Positions 1-9,240 of a stretch of DNA of 64,000 nt are shown here, piece after piece. Within the stretch, counting starts at the first letter, position 1. Every line of letters begins with the position of its first letter. Below the pieces are notes generated by a model that made no database searches, was not told the origin of the DNA, and was given only the letters and a program-made list of their open reading frames with translations. Origin of the DNA: Thiomargarita sp. (GTDB taxonomy: Bacteria > Pseudomonadota > Gammaproteobacteria > Beggiatoales > Beggiatoaceae). A program made the translations under genes and the position numbers. The stretch is taken from positions 62,001 to 126,000 of the forward strand of contig DYNP01000001.1 in the NCBI GenBank assembly GCA_020721005.1, read 5' to 3'.

Positions 1-452
1 CCATGTTTGGAAATATTATGCAGTCTGAACAACGACATATGGAAATGATGAAAGGTTTGTTAGACAGTTATTTGATTCCTGATCCTGCTTCACCAACAGT
101 AGGCGTTTTTAACAATGCCCAAATTCAAAAGTTATACAATGAGTTAGTGGCTCAAGGAAGCTCCTCTTTAACGGCTGCCCTGGGAATTGGAGCCTTGGTG
201 GAAGAGGTTGATATTGCTGATTTGCAGGCAGGTCTTGAACATACCACTCATCCCGCCATACGAACCGTGTATACAAATTTGTCTCGGGCTTCTGAAAACC
301 ATTTGAGAGCTTTCACTCGCTATTTAGTTTCGCAAAATGGCTCTTATCAGGCTCAAGTACTTCCTCAAGAAACAGTGGATGCCATTTTGGGATCTTCAAG
401 AGGAGGACAAGGAGGAGGACAAGGTGGACGTGGATGGCGTGGAGGAAGATAA
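1..452 (+). CDS. DUF2202 ferritin-like protein, 5' partial
   Basis: The reading frame is already in the core of a DUF2202 domain at the window edge, so the true start is probably upstream and the ATG at position 3 is likely internal. The visible part has the SEQRHM and SENHLRAF stretches, which carry the E..H pairs of ferritin-like four-helix bundles and may bind a di-metal centre. The last ~20 residues are a Gly/Arg-rich tail (GGQGGGQGGRGWRGGR), probably disordered. Function in this family is poorly known; iron or redox handling is inference. Confidence 0.75.
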   Translation, partial: MFGNIMQSEQRHMEMMKGLLDSYLIPDPASPTVGVFNNAQIQKLYNELVAQGSSSLTAALGIGALVEEVDIADLQAGLEHTTHPAIRTVYTNLSRASENHLRAFTRYLVSQNGSYQAQVLPQETVDAILGSSRGGQGGGQGGRGWRGGR

Positions 453-540
453 CCGCCAATTTTTACCCTTGTAGAAAGTGAAAAAAGTGGAATTACTCCT
501 ATAGGACAGTTTCACCGCTCACATTCATAAGTGTTACTCA

Positions 541-578
541 TTTCCTCGTTCCTACGATGAAGAATAGGAACGGGGAAA
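541..578. repeat. Palindromic intergenic repeat / hairpin
   Basis: TTTCCTCGTTCCTA and its near-perfect complement TAGGAACGGGGAAA are separated by about 10 nt, giving a 13-14 bp stem. It lies between the DUF2202 gene and hypA with no T-run after it, so it looks more like a dispersed palindrome than a simple terminator. Confidence 0.55.
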
Positions 579-677
579 GTTTTGTTCTAAGTTGGAACAG
601 CAATGCCTTTGCATGAGATTTCCATTTTAATCCTTAACTTCTTAAACTCATTAAACTTTTCAACCATTATAATTATC

Positions 678-1022
678 ATGCACGAACTTTCTCTTTGTCA
701 AGCATTGTTGGATCAAGTCACTGCTTTGGCCCAACCTCATGGCGCCAAGACCGTTACCCAGATTACAGTCAGAATTGGTCCCTTAAGTGGTATTGTTCCT
801 GAATTGCTGGAGCAAAGTTTTTTATTTGCCCGGGAAAGCACTTTGGCTGCTGAAGCTATTCTCACTTTGGAAACTTCAAGCATTCGTATTTATTGCCAAG
901 ACTGTGCTCAGGAAAGCTCGGCCACGCCTCAAAAATTGATTTGTCCCCTTTGTGGAAGTTTAAACACGCAACTGGTCAGCGGTGATGAGCTGCTGCTTGT
1001 CAACTTTGAAATTACTCAATAA
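678..1022 (+). CDS. hypA: Hydrogenase/urease nickel incorporation protein HypA
   Basis: HypA delivers nickel, with HypB, to the large subunit of [NiFe] hydrogenase in the cytoplasm. The 114-aa product starts with the diagnostic MHELSLC, whose His2 binds Ni, and carries a zinc site made of two CxxC pairs (CQDC and CPLC) in the C-terminal half. The length equals the family norm. The open frame extends 25 codons upstream, but those codons are low-complexity and would bury the N-terminal Ni ligand, so the ATG at 678 is chosen. No other hyp or hydrogenase genes are in the window. Confidence 0.92.
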   Translation: MHELSLCQALLDQVTALAQPHGAKTVTQITVRIGPLSGIVPELLEQSFLFARESTLAAEAILTLETSSIRIYCQDCAQESSATPQKLICPLCGSLNTQLVSGDELLLVNFEITQ

Positions 1023-1037
1023 CTGTTAAAGGTCTTT

Positions 1038-2594
1038 ATGCCCGTTAATTCTCTGCAATCCGCTGATCTTCCTAATACTTGTCAACCACTTCCGTTTGCT
1101 ACCCCTCATCGCCTTGCCACGGTAGCCACTTTATTTGGTTTGACGCCTCCCCCTTTGGAGCAAGCTAAAATTTTAGAATTGGGCTGTTGTGAAGGTGATC
1201 ATTTGTTGGGAATTGCCCAACTGCTTCCCCAAGCCACCTGTGTTGGGGTCGATTTATCATCTTTAGCAGTAGCCAAGGCCCAAGCCACTGCCAAAGCAGT
1301 GGGTCTTCATAAAGTGTCAGTGCACTGTCTCAATCTCTTGGAAATTGAACCCGATTTTGGTACTTTTGACTATATCATTGCCCATAATCTATTCTCTTGG
1401 GTGTCTCCCCAAGTTCAAGAAAAATTATTGGAACTCTGTCATCGACATTTGGCAACCAATGGCATTGCCTATCTCAGTTATCACACTCAGCCGGGCGGTC
1501 TCATGCGCGGTGCACTTCGAGAATTACTTCAATATTATACAGCATCCAGCCCTGAATTTGAACAGAAGCAGACGCAAGGTAAAGCCATTCTCAATGCACT
1601 TTACTATGCTACTCAAAATACAGAAGATGCTTACACCCGGTTGCTGCATGAAGAAATCACAACTTTGGGTAAATTGCCGGCTCACTTTGTATTCCAAGAC
1701 TGGCTTTCCGCTCCTCATTACCAACCCATTTACTTTCACCAATTTATTGATCGAGCGCGTCAACACAGTCTCACTTACCTTGGCGATGCCTTTTTGCCCA
1801 CCATGTTACCCGGCCATTTTCCAGACAAAGTTGCCCAACAATTGACCTTGTTCCAAACTGATCTGATCTACCAAGAGCAGGCCATGGACCTGTTGCGAAA
1901 TCGAACAACTCGACACAGTTTACTGGTTCATCAACACAGTTCACTGAATCGAGAACTGTCTTCCAATTCCCTCACTGCCTTTTATTTGGCCTCCTCTTTA
2001 CAAACCTCAGCAGAACATCCCACTCAATATCAGCACCCGTTTGGCAGTTTAACCACTCAAGAACCTGTCGTACAGGCAATACTGAATCATCTGGCGCAAC
2101 ACTGGCCCCAACCAGTTGCCTACTCCAAACTGTTGGAAATTGCAGTGGCTCACGCCGGTCCTCTTTCTGAAGATACTTTGCGTATCCTCAACAATACCCT
2201 ATTTATTGCCTATACTAAAGGACTGATAGAAGCCTATTCCCACCCACTGCCTATGATCACTGATTTAACGGATTATCCGCGAGTCAGCCGCTTAGCGCGT
2301 TGGCAGGCCCGACAAGGCAAAGCTCGTTTGACCAATCTCCGCTGCGAATCCGTCCCCATCACCGACCAAATAGTCTTGGAACTTCTTCCTTATTTAGACG
2401 GTCAACACCGCCAAACTGACCTGATCGCCCTCTTGCAAACTTGGTTTAAGGCCGGTAAACTCACCGTAGAAATTCAAGATCACCCTGCTTCTCAAGTCGC
2501 CGAATTGACTGACTCTCAATTGCAGGAATTAGGGACCAATCTGCTGAAAACTATACTACATTCACTCGCGCAAGTTGGTTTGCTAGACGCCTAA
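1038..2594 (+). CDS. SAM-dependent methyltransferase with methyltransferase regulatory domain
   Basis: 518 aa. A class I Rossmann methyltransferase domain covers about residues 20-200, with the SAM-binding motif I ILELGCCEGDHLLG near residue 45 and a 'DYIIAHNLFSWV' stretch. A middle region matches the predicted methyltransferase regulatory domain (PF10119 type), and a C-terminal winged-helix-like part follows (about 390-518). This architecture is shared with bacterial protein-lysine methyltransferases (PKMT-like); the substrate here is unknown. It begins 15 nt after hypA and may be co-transcribed with it. Confidence 0.8.
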   Translation: MPVNSLQSADLPNTCQPLPFATPHRLATVATLFGLTPPPLEQAKILELGCCEGDHLLGIAQLLPQATCVGVDLSSLAVAKAQATAKAVGLHKVSVHCLNLLEIEPDFGTFDYIIAHNLFSWVSPQVQEKLLELCHRHLATNGIAYLSYHTQPGGLMRGALRELLQYYTASSPEFEQKQTQGKAILNALYYATQNTEDAYTRLLHEEITTLGKLPAHFVFQDWLSAPHYQPIYFHQFIDRARQHSLTYLGDAFLPTMLPGHFPDKVAQQLTLFQTDLIYQEQAMDLLRNRTTRHSLLVHQHSSLNRELSSNSLTAFYLASSLQTSAEHPTQYQHPFGSLTTQEPVVQAILNHLAQHWPQPVAYSKLLEIAVAHAGPLSEDTLRILNNTLFIAYTKGLIEAYSHPLPMITDLTDYPRVSRLARWQARQGKARLTNLRCESVPITDQIVLELLPYLDGQHRQTDLIALLQTWFKAGKLTVEIQDHPASQVAELTDSQLQELGTNLLKTILHSLAQVGLLDA

Positions 2595-2695
2595 CTTCTC
2601 CCAATCCTAAGGAAACGCAAGCCCGTTTGATAAGCAGGGAAGGATTGCGCTCCTCAATGCAATTGGAGCCCATTGAAATTCAAGGAAAAATAGCC

Positions 2696-3277
2696 ATGTA
2701 TCCGTTAATAAGACTCAACCACCTGCATTTAATTACACCCCTACTGCTACTGATCTTAAGTCTGCTCAGTTGTGCTGGCAAAGGCCCACAGCTTTCCCCA
2801 GAACAAATCACCCAAGCCAAACAACTCTACGAAGAGGGGCAACGCCTCTATCAGGGAGGTTACTTCATTCAGGCCAGTCAAGCCTTTCGACAAGCCGCTG
2901 AAATTGGTTATCCTGAATCCCAGTTCCAACTGGCCCAAATGCTTTACAACGGAGAAGGAGTTTACCAACGTGACTCTACTGAAGCAGCCAAATGGTACCA
3001 AAAAGCAGCGGAACAAGGACAAGCGGCAGCCCAGTACTACTTGGGTGCCCTTTATAAAGTAGGCAGTGGAGTATCAAAAGACTTGATCCAAGCCCAATAC
3101 TGGTTTGACAAATCAGCCCAACAAGGTTATCGAGATGCTCAACTCAGTTTGGGAGTTAATTACTTTAAAGGAGAAGGGGTGAATAAAGATTTACAAAAGG
3201 CCAAGTATTGGCTTACCCAAGCTGCCCAACAAGGCAGTGAAGAAGCTGCCACTGCTTTAAGGGAATGGGGATTGTAA
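2696..3277 (+). CDS. Sel1-repeat lipoprotein
   Basis: 193 aa with the start taken at ATG 2696, which places a hydrophobic signal (LLLLILSLLSC) directly at the N-terminus; an in-frame start at 2627 would add 23 residues before it. The Cys at about residue 26 fits a lipobox. Three Sel1-like repeats of 36 aa follow, each with the pattern A.Y.LG.LY..G.GV..D...A..W..KAA.QG. Sel1 solenoids are protein-protein interaction scaffolds, so this is probably a periplasmic outer- or inner-membrane-anchored adaptor. The partner is unknown. Confidence 0.8.
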   Translation: MYPLIRLNHLHLITPLLLLILSLLSCAGKGPQLSPEQITQAKQLYEEGQRLYQGGYFIQASQAFRQAAEIGYPESQFQLAQMLYNGEGVYQRDSTEAAKWYQKAAEQGQAAAQYYLGALYKVGSGVSKDLIQAQYWFDKSAQQGYRDAQLSLGVNYFKGEGVNKDLQKAKYWLTQAAQQGSEEAATALREWGL

Positions 3278-3575
3278 ACTTATCGACAATTAAAATTTGA
3301 TCGACAAGTTTGATCGACAATAGAATTTGGGAACACTGCATTTGGACTCCATTGAAATCTTTTTGCTCACTTATAAATCTCCGGTTCCTCAACGACTTTA
3401 ACGGCTTTGTGATGGGAACAGTTTTGAAAAATAACCCATTATCATGTTCTCAACCACTTATGTTCTCAGCCAGTTAGTTGACCCAATCAAAATCGAGGCG
3501 CAAATTGGGAACAGAAACAACCCTGTATTGTCAAACTCATTCACTATCTGACTTAATGAAAAAAGGAGTGTACCT
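3278..3575. other. Intergenic region with three short direct repeats
   Basis: About 300 bases without a credible gene. Its left end carries three copies of an 8-9 bp motif (ATCGACAA) at 3282, 3300 and 3313. The rest shows no RNA gene or clear terminator. An ORF on the minus strand (3458-3883) is the antisense shadow of the lipoprotein gene. Confidence 0.5.
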
Positions 3576-3887
3576 ATGAAAATAATCAATCTCACTGTTT
3601 GTTCCCTGATAATAATGTTAATACTGGGCGGCTGCTCTAGCAAACCCACCGTTGGGGACAACATGAGTAATTTTGGCAAAGAAATGGATGATCTTGGCAG
3701 ACAATGGAACAGTGGCAAACAAATGATTGAAGATGGTAAAGAAATGATCGAAGACGGCGAAGCAATGATTGAGGATGGGAACGGTAAAATCAGCAAAGGG
3801 AGAACCATGATCACGGAAGGAGAAAAAATGATGCGGGACAGCGAACAAGCCTTCCAACAAAGAGGGGGCACTTTACCTCCCAAATAA
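3576..3887 (+). CDS. Small lipoprotein with repeated MIEDG heptads
   Basis: 103 aa. Signal peptide ending in the lipobox LGGC (Cys about residue 20), then a charged helix with heptad-like tandem units MIEDGKE, MIEDGEA, MIEDGNGK and later MITEGEKM. No catalytic motif is visible. It is probably a periplasmic lipoprotein forming an amphipathic or coiled-coil helix. A good Shine-Dalgarno (AAAGGAG) precedes the ATG. Function unknown. Confidence 0.75.
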   Translation: MKIINLTVCSLIIMLILGGCSSKPTVGDNMSNFGKEMDDLGRQWNSGKQMIEDGKEMIEDGEAMIEDGNGKISKGRTMITEGEKMMRDSEQAFQQRGGTLPPK

Positions 3888-3903
3888 CCCTTGATAAGGA
3901 CCG

Positions 3904-3928
3904 GAGGCAGTTTTTTGAAAATTGCCTC
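3904..3928 (+). terminator. Hairpin after small lipoprotein gene
   Basis: GAGGCAGTTTT...AAAATTGCCTC forms an 11-bp stem (one G-T pair) with a 3-nt loop, 16 nt after the stop codon. The T-run after it is weak, so it may be a terminator or an mRNA-stabilising hairpin. Confidence 0.45.
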
Positions 3929-4076
3929 TCCAAAATTTTCAACATGAATTCATAAAGATACAACTCCTTCAGCACCATTTAGACACAGATTCTTCAATCC
4001 ACCCACTGGTTACTGAATTAGGACTGTCTTAGCAAAAGATGCCCCATCAAAACTCTTTAACTTTAGGAGACTACTC

Positions 4077-5084
4077 ATGAATTGGTATAAACCAGTAGTA
4101 ATTTTCTGCCTGCTACTCCTCTCTAACCTAACCATGGCTGGAGATAATCTCATCAAAATTGCTGGTGGTCCCAAAACCGGCCAATACATTCACATTGCTC
4201 GTTCCCTTTGTCCATCACTGGGACAATTATTTCAATGCCAAGCCTTGGAAACCGGTGGTACAGTCGATAACAAACATCTGTTAGAAAAGGGAGAAGTGCA
4301 ATTTGCCCTAGCCAAAAGCAACATTGCAGAAGAATGGCTTAAAGATCCTTTATTTGCCGAGCGTTTCACCATCATCAAACGCATTGGAGACGAATCCCTA
4401 TTTGTATTCGGAAAACCGGAGTTTATCAAAGCCTTAGGCAGTTGGATTGGCGTGCGAGACAATGCTTTTCTCATCACTATTGGATTACCTGGAGAACTGT
4501 CTGGAGACACCGCTGTTTTTAACTCCCTAAAAAGTCTGCCCGGCTCACCCCTAACAAGCTTGGCAGTCAAAATGCTGCCCGACCGGCCCGGACTGGTGGC
4601 AGCAGTCAAATCAGGGGAAGTTAATTTAGGCTTTATCACTCAAGTGCCTAATCCAGAGAATACCCTATTTACCGATATAGGAAAAGCCGGCCTGATGATC
4701 ATGGGCATTATTGACCCGGATATGGTCTTGTTGGGAGAAACTTATCGTATCAAATCAGTCACCGTAAAAAATGCCAAATGGTTTGGTCTTGGTGGGGGTG
4801 CCCAACAAATTGAGACCGCCAATGTACCCGTAGCCATCTTAGCCGCCAAATCTGAAAGTTTATCTGAACAACGCGCTTCCCTTATGCAAAAAGCAGCCAT
4901 CTTGAAAATCCAAGCTGCAGCAGAAACTGACCTATTACCCAAACAAGCCTGGATGCAAGAATTAGCCAACAAAACCTCCCTGAAAATGGGCGGTGGTTTG
5001 GAGACCGTATTAGACTCAGTTAAGCTGGCAGCGGAAGGTGCCAAAGAGCGACTGGGAGAACTGTCTGAAACCCCAGCCAAGTGA
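4077..5084 (+). CDS. TAXI family TRAP-type solute-binding protein
   Basis: 335 aa with a Sec signal peptide (cleavage near TMA-GDN, residue ~21). The start of the mature protein (IKIAGGPKTGQYIHIARSL) and the following Q/E-TGGTVDN segment resemble TAXI/NMT1-like periplasmic binding proteins, which bind small organic acids for TRAP transporters. No TRAP permease gene is adjacent, so the transport partner is elsewhere or the protein serves as a sensor. It is followed after about 100 nt by a TolC-like gene (from its preferred start), with which it could be co-transcribed. A Shine-Dalgarno GGAGA precedes the start. Confidence 0.72.
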   Translation: MNWYKPVVIFCLLLLSNLTMAGDNLIKIAGGPKTGQYIHIARSLCPSLGQLFQCQALETGGTVDNKHLLEKGEVQFALAKSNIAEEWLKDPLFAERFTIIKRIGDESLFVFGKPEFIKALGSWIGVRDNAFLITIGLPGELSGDTAVFNSLKSLPGSPLTSLAVKMLPDRPGLVAAVKSGEVNLGFITQVPNPENTLFTDIGKAGLMIMGIIDPDMVLLGETYRIKSVTVKNAKWFGLGGGAQQIETANVPVAILAAKSESLSEQRASLMQKAAILKIQAAAETDLLPKQAWMQELANKTSLKMGGGLETVLDSVKLAAEGAKERLGELSETPAK

Positions 5085-5185
5085 AATGACCCATGATTCG
5101 AGGCTCCAAACCTTCCAATTTATCGAAGTATCATGAGTTCTCAAACATGAGGAAATCAAAATCAAGCAGATTTAAGGGAAACATC

Positions 5186-6547
5186 GTGACCCAATTGAGA
5201 ATATTAACCAGTGGCATTCTCCTTGGTTATTTGGGAATGGTAACATCGGCTTCAGCAGAAAATTTGTTGGAATTATATCAACTGGCAGAACAACAAGATC
5301 CTCAACTTAAAATTGCCGAAGCCCAACGCTTAACTATTTTAGAAAAAGAACCTCAATTGCGCGCGGTGCTTTTGCCCCAAATCGCTATTGGTGCCGAAGT
5401 CACCGAAGCCTTACGAGTAAGAAACTGGCTGTTTGGAGAAGAAATTGAAAACACCAGTTTAGGTTACGAAGTCTCCTTAAGTTACGCCTTATATCGCCGG
5501 GACCGCCAACTGGCTTTGAGCCAAATTGGTGATGTGGTTAAAGAAGTAGAAGCCCAATATGAAGGCGCTCGACAAGCCCTCATTGAGCGAGTAGTTACCC
5601 GTTACTTTGCTGTCCTCTCCAGTTATGACAACCTGAAATTAGCCAAGGGGGCCCAAAAAGCATTTCATCGTCAATTAGAACAAGCTCAACAACGTTTTGA
5701 AGTGGGACTGATCGCCATCACCGACGTTCAAGAAGCTCAAGCCGGTTTTGATCTTGCCGTGGCAGAAGAAATTTCCGCCAAAAATGCCTTGGACAATGCC
5801 TATGAAGCCTTACGAGAAGTCACAGGCCAGGAACACACCACCTTGGCCACCTTGGCAGAAGATGCCCCCTTACCCAAACCTGATCCCCCTAATGTAACCA
5901 CCTGGATCCAATTGGCTTTGGAACAAAATCCTCAACTACTAGCCACTCAACATTCAGTGGACAGCACCCAACAAGAAATTAACATTCAACAAGCAGCCCA
6001 ATTGCCCACCGTTAACCTGGTGGGTCGACACGGATACACCAATGTCATTCGTGGTGATGAACCCATGGGCAGCTACAAAACCACCAACAGTATTGGAGTA
6101 CAACTCAGTTATTTTTTATACGAAGGAGGAGGAATTCGATCTCGCGTCCGGGAAGCCCAGCAACAATATCAACGTGTATTGGCAGAATTAGAATCCCAAA
6201 AACGCGGCGTTTACCGACAAACTCAACAAGCCTTTTTGAACCTACAATCCAGCTTCAGCAGTGCTCAAGCGCTACAACAGGCAGTGCTCTCCAACAAAGT
6301 GGCTTTGGAAGCAGTCAAAGCTGGATTTGAAGTGGGAACGCGCACCTCAGTCGATGTATTAAATGCCCAGCGGGATTTGTTAAGGGCACAACGAGACCAC
6401 CTAAATGCCCGTTACAACGCCATTTTAGCCTCTGTACATTTAAAACAAGCTGCTGGAGCACTAAACACTGAAGACGTGGCCAATCTCAACAAATGGCTAA
6501 CTCTACACACCATTCAACTGAACAACTTGCCAGAAGAATTTGAATAA
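5186..6547 (+). CDS. TolC family outer membrane efflux/secretion channel
   Basis: Outer membrane trimeric channel used by type I secretion and RND/MFS efflux systems. Two OEP repeats are visible: ELYQLAEQQDPQL at the N-terminus, and a second half with LEQNPQL and the FEVGTRTSVDVLNAQRDLL motif typical of TolC. The frame is open from 5093, but a GTG at 5186 has a good Shine-Dalgarno (AAGGGA) and starts a clean signal peptide ending in ASA, giving 453 aa, the usual TolC size. The inner membrane partner and adaptor are not nearby. Confidence 0.85.
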   Translation: MTQLRILTSGILLGYLGMVTSASAENLLELYQLAEQQDPQLKIAEAQRLTILEKEPQLRAVLLPQIAIGAEVTEALRVRNWLFGEEIENTSLGYEVSLSYALYRRDRQLALSQIGDVVKEVEAQYEGARQALIERVVTRYFAVLSSYDNLKLAKGAQKAFHRQLEQAQQRFEVGLIAITDVQEAQAGFDLAVAEEISAKNALDNAYEALREVTGQEHTTLATLAEDAPLPKPDPPNVTTWIQLALEQNPQLLATQHSVDSTQQEINIQQAAQLPTVNLVGRHGYTNVIRGDEPMGSYKTTNSIGVQLSYFLYEGGGIRSRVREAQQQYQRVLAELESQKRGVYRQTQQAFLNLQSSFSSAQALQQAVLSNKVALEAVKAGFEVGTRTSVDVLNAQRDLLRAQRDHLNARYNAILASVHLKQAAGALNTEDVANLNKWLTLHTIQLNNLPEEFE

Positions 6548-6593
6548 CCCCCCTCCCCTGTAATACAATTCCCTTCCTACTCCCCAAAAAACC

Positions 6594-6616
6594 GGTCAGG
6601 TCTCAAAAACCTGACC
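6594..6616. repeat. Palindromic repeat, CCTG(C/A)C family copy 1
   Basis: GGTCAGGT and ACCTGACC separated by CTCAAAA: an 8-bp perfect stem. It resembles the elements at 6701-6733 and 12560-12592. It lies between two convergent genes and may also act as a terminator. Confidence 0.6.
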
Positions 6617-6700
6617 TATTTAAGTCCAATTAAAACAACTTGATTAGGATAAATTAACTCCTTGATTTATCAAGATTTTATTGAAAAATAAACCATAAAA

Positions 6701-6733
6701 AGACCTGCCAGATTTTAAAAACCTGGCAGATCT
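6701..6733. repeat. Palindromic repeat, CCTGCCAG family copy 2
   Basis: AGACCTGCCAG...CTGGCAGATCT is an inverted repeat with an A/T-rich loop. It shares the ACCTGCCAG core with the copy at 12560-12592 and sits just downstream of the adenylate cyclase gene. Confidence 0.65.
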
Positions 6734-6766
6734 GTGCAATTATTCAACAAGACAATTATTTTTTCC

Positions 6767-8005
6767 CTATCCCTCTAAAATATACACTTCAAAATTATCC
6801 TTTTTTCCTTTTAATGTAATTGACCCTTTTGAAACAAATCCATTAACCTCAGCCCTAATTTGTTTAGAAACGACTAAATGAGTGCTCAACTCCTTACAAC
6901 TACTCTCAAGTCTTGAAGCAATATTTACAACATCTCCAATAACGGTATAATTTTTTCGTTCATTACTTCCTATTGGTCCTTGGATTACCTCGCCTTTATG
7001 TATTCCAATACCAATATCAGGAATAATTGGTAAACTTTTTCCCTTTAATTCTCCATTTAATTTTTCAATTGAATTTAATATTTCAATCGAACAATTAACA
7101 CTTCTTTGTGAATCATTCTTTCCTTCAAATACCACCATAATCGCATCACCCATATATTTATCTACAACTCCTCCGTATTTTGTAACAATAGAATTCCAAA
7201 GTGAAAAATATTCGTTAAGCATCGATACAATATCTGAAGCACTATTTTGTTCTGAAAGAGCTGTAAAATTTCTAATATCTGAAAATAAAACAACAACCTC
7301 TTTCTTTTCAATAAGATTTTGACCTTTTTGTAATAATTTATCTCTAACTTTAGTATCTACGTATGCACCCAATAACTCAAATAATCTTTTTCTTAAATTA
7401 TTTATTTTAAGCTTACTTATGATTATTGTAGTTGTTAATAATATTGCCCCAATTATCAAATAGATATGTGCAGGATCCAATAATAGTTCTTTCAATCCGA
7501 TTAAAAAATTATAAAACTCTAATTTTTCAATCGCTTCAATATAAGTAATTAATCCATTCTTTAATTGTTGTTCCACACTAATTTTTAAATCAAAATAAAA
7601 ATATATAAAAATAAAAATAATTACATTTATTGAAGTAAGTAAATAATCTAATATTTCTTCATTTTTACATTTCAATTGATATGTTTGAACCATTGCAGTA
7701 ACTATTGAAAAAAACCAAAAAAAGAAATGTCCTGAATCACTTAAGAATAATATAATATCTGTATATTCAAAGAAAGTATAAACTAAAGGAGCAATTAGAG
7801 AACCAAAAAAACGAACTTTTGGAAGATTTCCATACTTTGTAAGAATTATTGTTTGAATGATTAATGATAATAATAATATTACGTGTCCAATATCTAGCCA
7901 AAAATTTCCTCCTTCATAACTAAAATACATTAAAATATAGAAAAGTGCATACTGTCCTGAATTAAGCAGTAATTCATTGAAAAATTTCGATAAATATCTA
8001 TTCAT
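6767..8005 (-). CDS. Membrane-bound class III adenylate/guanylate cyclase
   Basis: 412 aa. The N-terminal ~200 residues hold about six hydrophobic segments (a 7TM/MASE-like input region). The C-terminal catalytic domain, about residues 230-405, has the metal-binding FSDIRNFT motif (first Asp), KYMGDAIMVVF (second Asp), and the later GIGIHKGEV and VIGDVVNIASRLE motifs of class III cyclases. It should make cAMP (or cGMP) in response to an unknown membrane signal. The gene is strikingly AT-rich, full of AAT, ATA and TTA codons, unlike both neighbours. This suggests recent acquisition, for example from a low-GC bacterium. Confidence 0.88.
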   Translation of the reverse strand: MNRYLSKFFNELLLNSGQYALFYILMYFSYEGGNFWLDIGHVILLLSLIIQTIILTKYGNLPKVRFFGSLIAPLVYTFFEYTDIILFLSDSGHFFFWFFSIVTAMVQTYQLKCKNEEILDYLLTSINVIIFIFIYFYFDLKISVEQQLKNGLITYIEAIEKLEFYNFLIGLKELLLDPAHIYLIIGAILLTTTIIISKLKINNLRKRLFELLGAYVDTKVRDKLLQKGQNLIEKKEVVVLFSDIRNFTALSEQNSASDIVSMLNEYFSLWNSIVTKYGGVVDKYMGDAIMVVFEGKNDSQRSVNCSIEILNSIEKLNGELKGKSLPIIPDIGIGIHKGEVIQGPIGSNERKNYTVIGDVVNIASRLESSCKELSTHLVVSKQIRAEVNGFVSKGSITLKGKKDNFEVYILEG

Positions 8006-8195
8006 GTTTTATTTACTAAGTAAAAAACTGATGGAAAATAAAATAAGTAAAATTGAGTTCCATGGTTTCTAAATCAGAAACAGCTATTTTGCTATTTCCC
8101 ACATCAACCTGCGTCAAACTCAAGTTATTAAAAAACTAAAGCACCATAACTGACTTTTAAAATCAGCCCCATCAAGTCTCAACTTTTAAATTCAG

Positions 8196-9185
8196 TTACT
8201 TAAAAACTGGTTGCAAAATAACCACCTCTCCATCAAAATGCCCTGCAGCCAACTCTGAATACTGTAAAGGCGATGGACCGGCGTGAAGTACCCGATCTTG
8301 TCCATCCAACAATCCATTCCCATTGGCATCTGCTGCCATTACCCCAATATGCTGATATTGACGAGCCCCAGCATATCGAACGGCGATCAAATCACCCGGA
8401 TAGATCTCCTTTTCCCATTTTACCTCTCGATCTGGCATGCCCTCAATCAACGAAAATTTTTTCCGTTGAGCCAACTGATTCACCAACATTGCCACATTAT
8501 AATCCTTTTTCAACGGCTGATTTTTCCACTGATGATAAGCTGCCACCAATACATCCGCACAATCCACCCCGATATAATGACGACTCTGGTAAATCACGGA
8601 ACCAAATACCCCCGGCACATTAAAAAAACTGGTCACATAACCCAAAAAACCCTCTCCATCTCGAATTGAAATCCGAAACACTTCCGGGGACATGCCCCTT
8701 GAATCTGCCGCCTCAATTCCGAAACTTTTCGTGATCTTACCTGATTGCTCCACCTCCACCTGCAACCAAAAACTGCCCACTTCTGCCTGATGATATCGAG
8801 AGGGCTTTTCCCACAATTCACTGAGTGGATGACCACCCAACAATTCAATTTCCCAGCGATCGCGAACAGGCAAAAGTTCCTGTCGCTCATAATCAATCTT
8901 ACCAAATCCCACCCACTGATAAGCATTTTCTTCCCAAGGATGATTGGCATTCTTATAAATCTTATCGAGATTGGGACGAATCTGATACCACCGAATATTT
9001 GCCCCAGGCACCGGGGTCACTCTCAAACGAATTTTTTGCCCCCTCAAGGGATAAATAGCCTTTGAACTTTGCCAATTTCCCCCATCCACCTGGGCTTGAA
9101 TAAGCACTTTAGCCATCCCAATATCACTGAGCACCCATAAAACCAATATCAAAAAAAAACGCAACCTCATCACTGAAATTCTCAT
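8196..9185 (-). CDS. Exported NlpC/P60-like cysteine hydrolase
   Basis: 329 aa with a signal peptide (hydrophobic residues ~7-24). The N-terminal ~180 residues look like a beta-rich domain. The C-terminal part has the layout of papain-fold NlpC/P60 or CHAP-like enzymes: Cys in VDCADV (~207), His in QHIGV (~277) preceded by PGDLIAVRY, and a second His in VLHAGP (~298). Such enzymes usually cut peptidoglycan peptides, but the substrate here is not known. It lies 3' of recC on the same strand. Confidence 0.6.
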   Translation of the reverse strand: MRISVMRLRFFLILVLWVLSDIGMAKVLIQAQVDGGNWQSSKAIYPLRGQKIRLRVTPVPGANIRWYQIRPNLDKIYKNANHPWEENAYQWVGFGKIDYERQELLPVRDRWEIELLGGHPLSELWEKPSRYHQAEVGSFWLQVEVEQSGKITKSFGIEAADSRGMSPEVFRISIRDGEGFLGYVTSFFNVPGVFGSVIYQSRHYIGVDCADVLVAAYHQWKNQPLKKDYNVAMLVNQLAQRKKFSLIEGMPDREVKWEKEIYPGDLIAVRYAGARQYQHIGVMAADANGNGLLDGQDRVLHAGPSPLQYSELAAGHFDGEVVILQPVFK

Positions 9186-9240
9186 GCTTCAAACATCCTC
9201 TTATCCTATTTTAACCTTTTGATTATCATTGACTATCACT

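Noticed and set aside
3458-3883. 141-aa minus-strand ORF
   Set aside because: Antisense shadow of the MIEDG-repeat lipoprotein, with low-complexity Pro/Ser/Leu composition caused by the repeats.
8273-9065. Several + strand ORFs over the NlpC-like gene
   Set aside because: They lie opposite a gene with a signal peptide and catalytic motifs; the + strand products have no family features.
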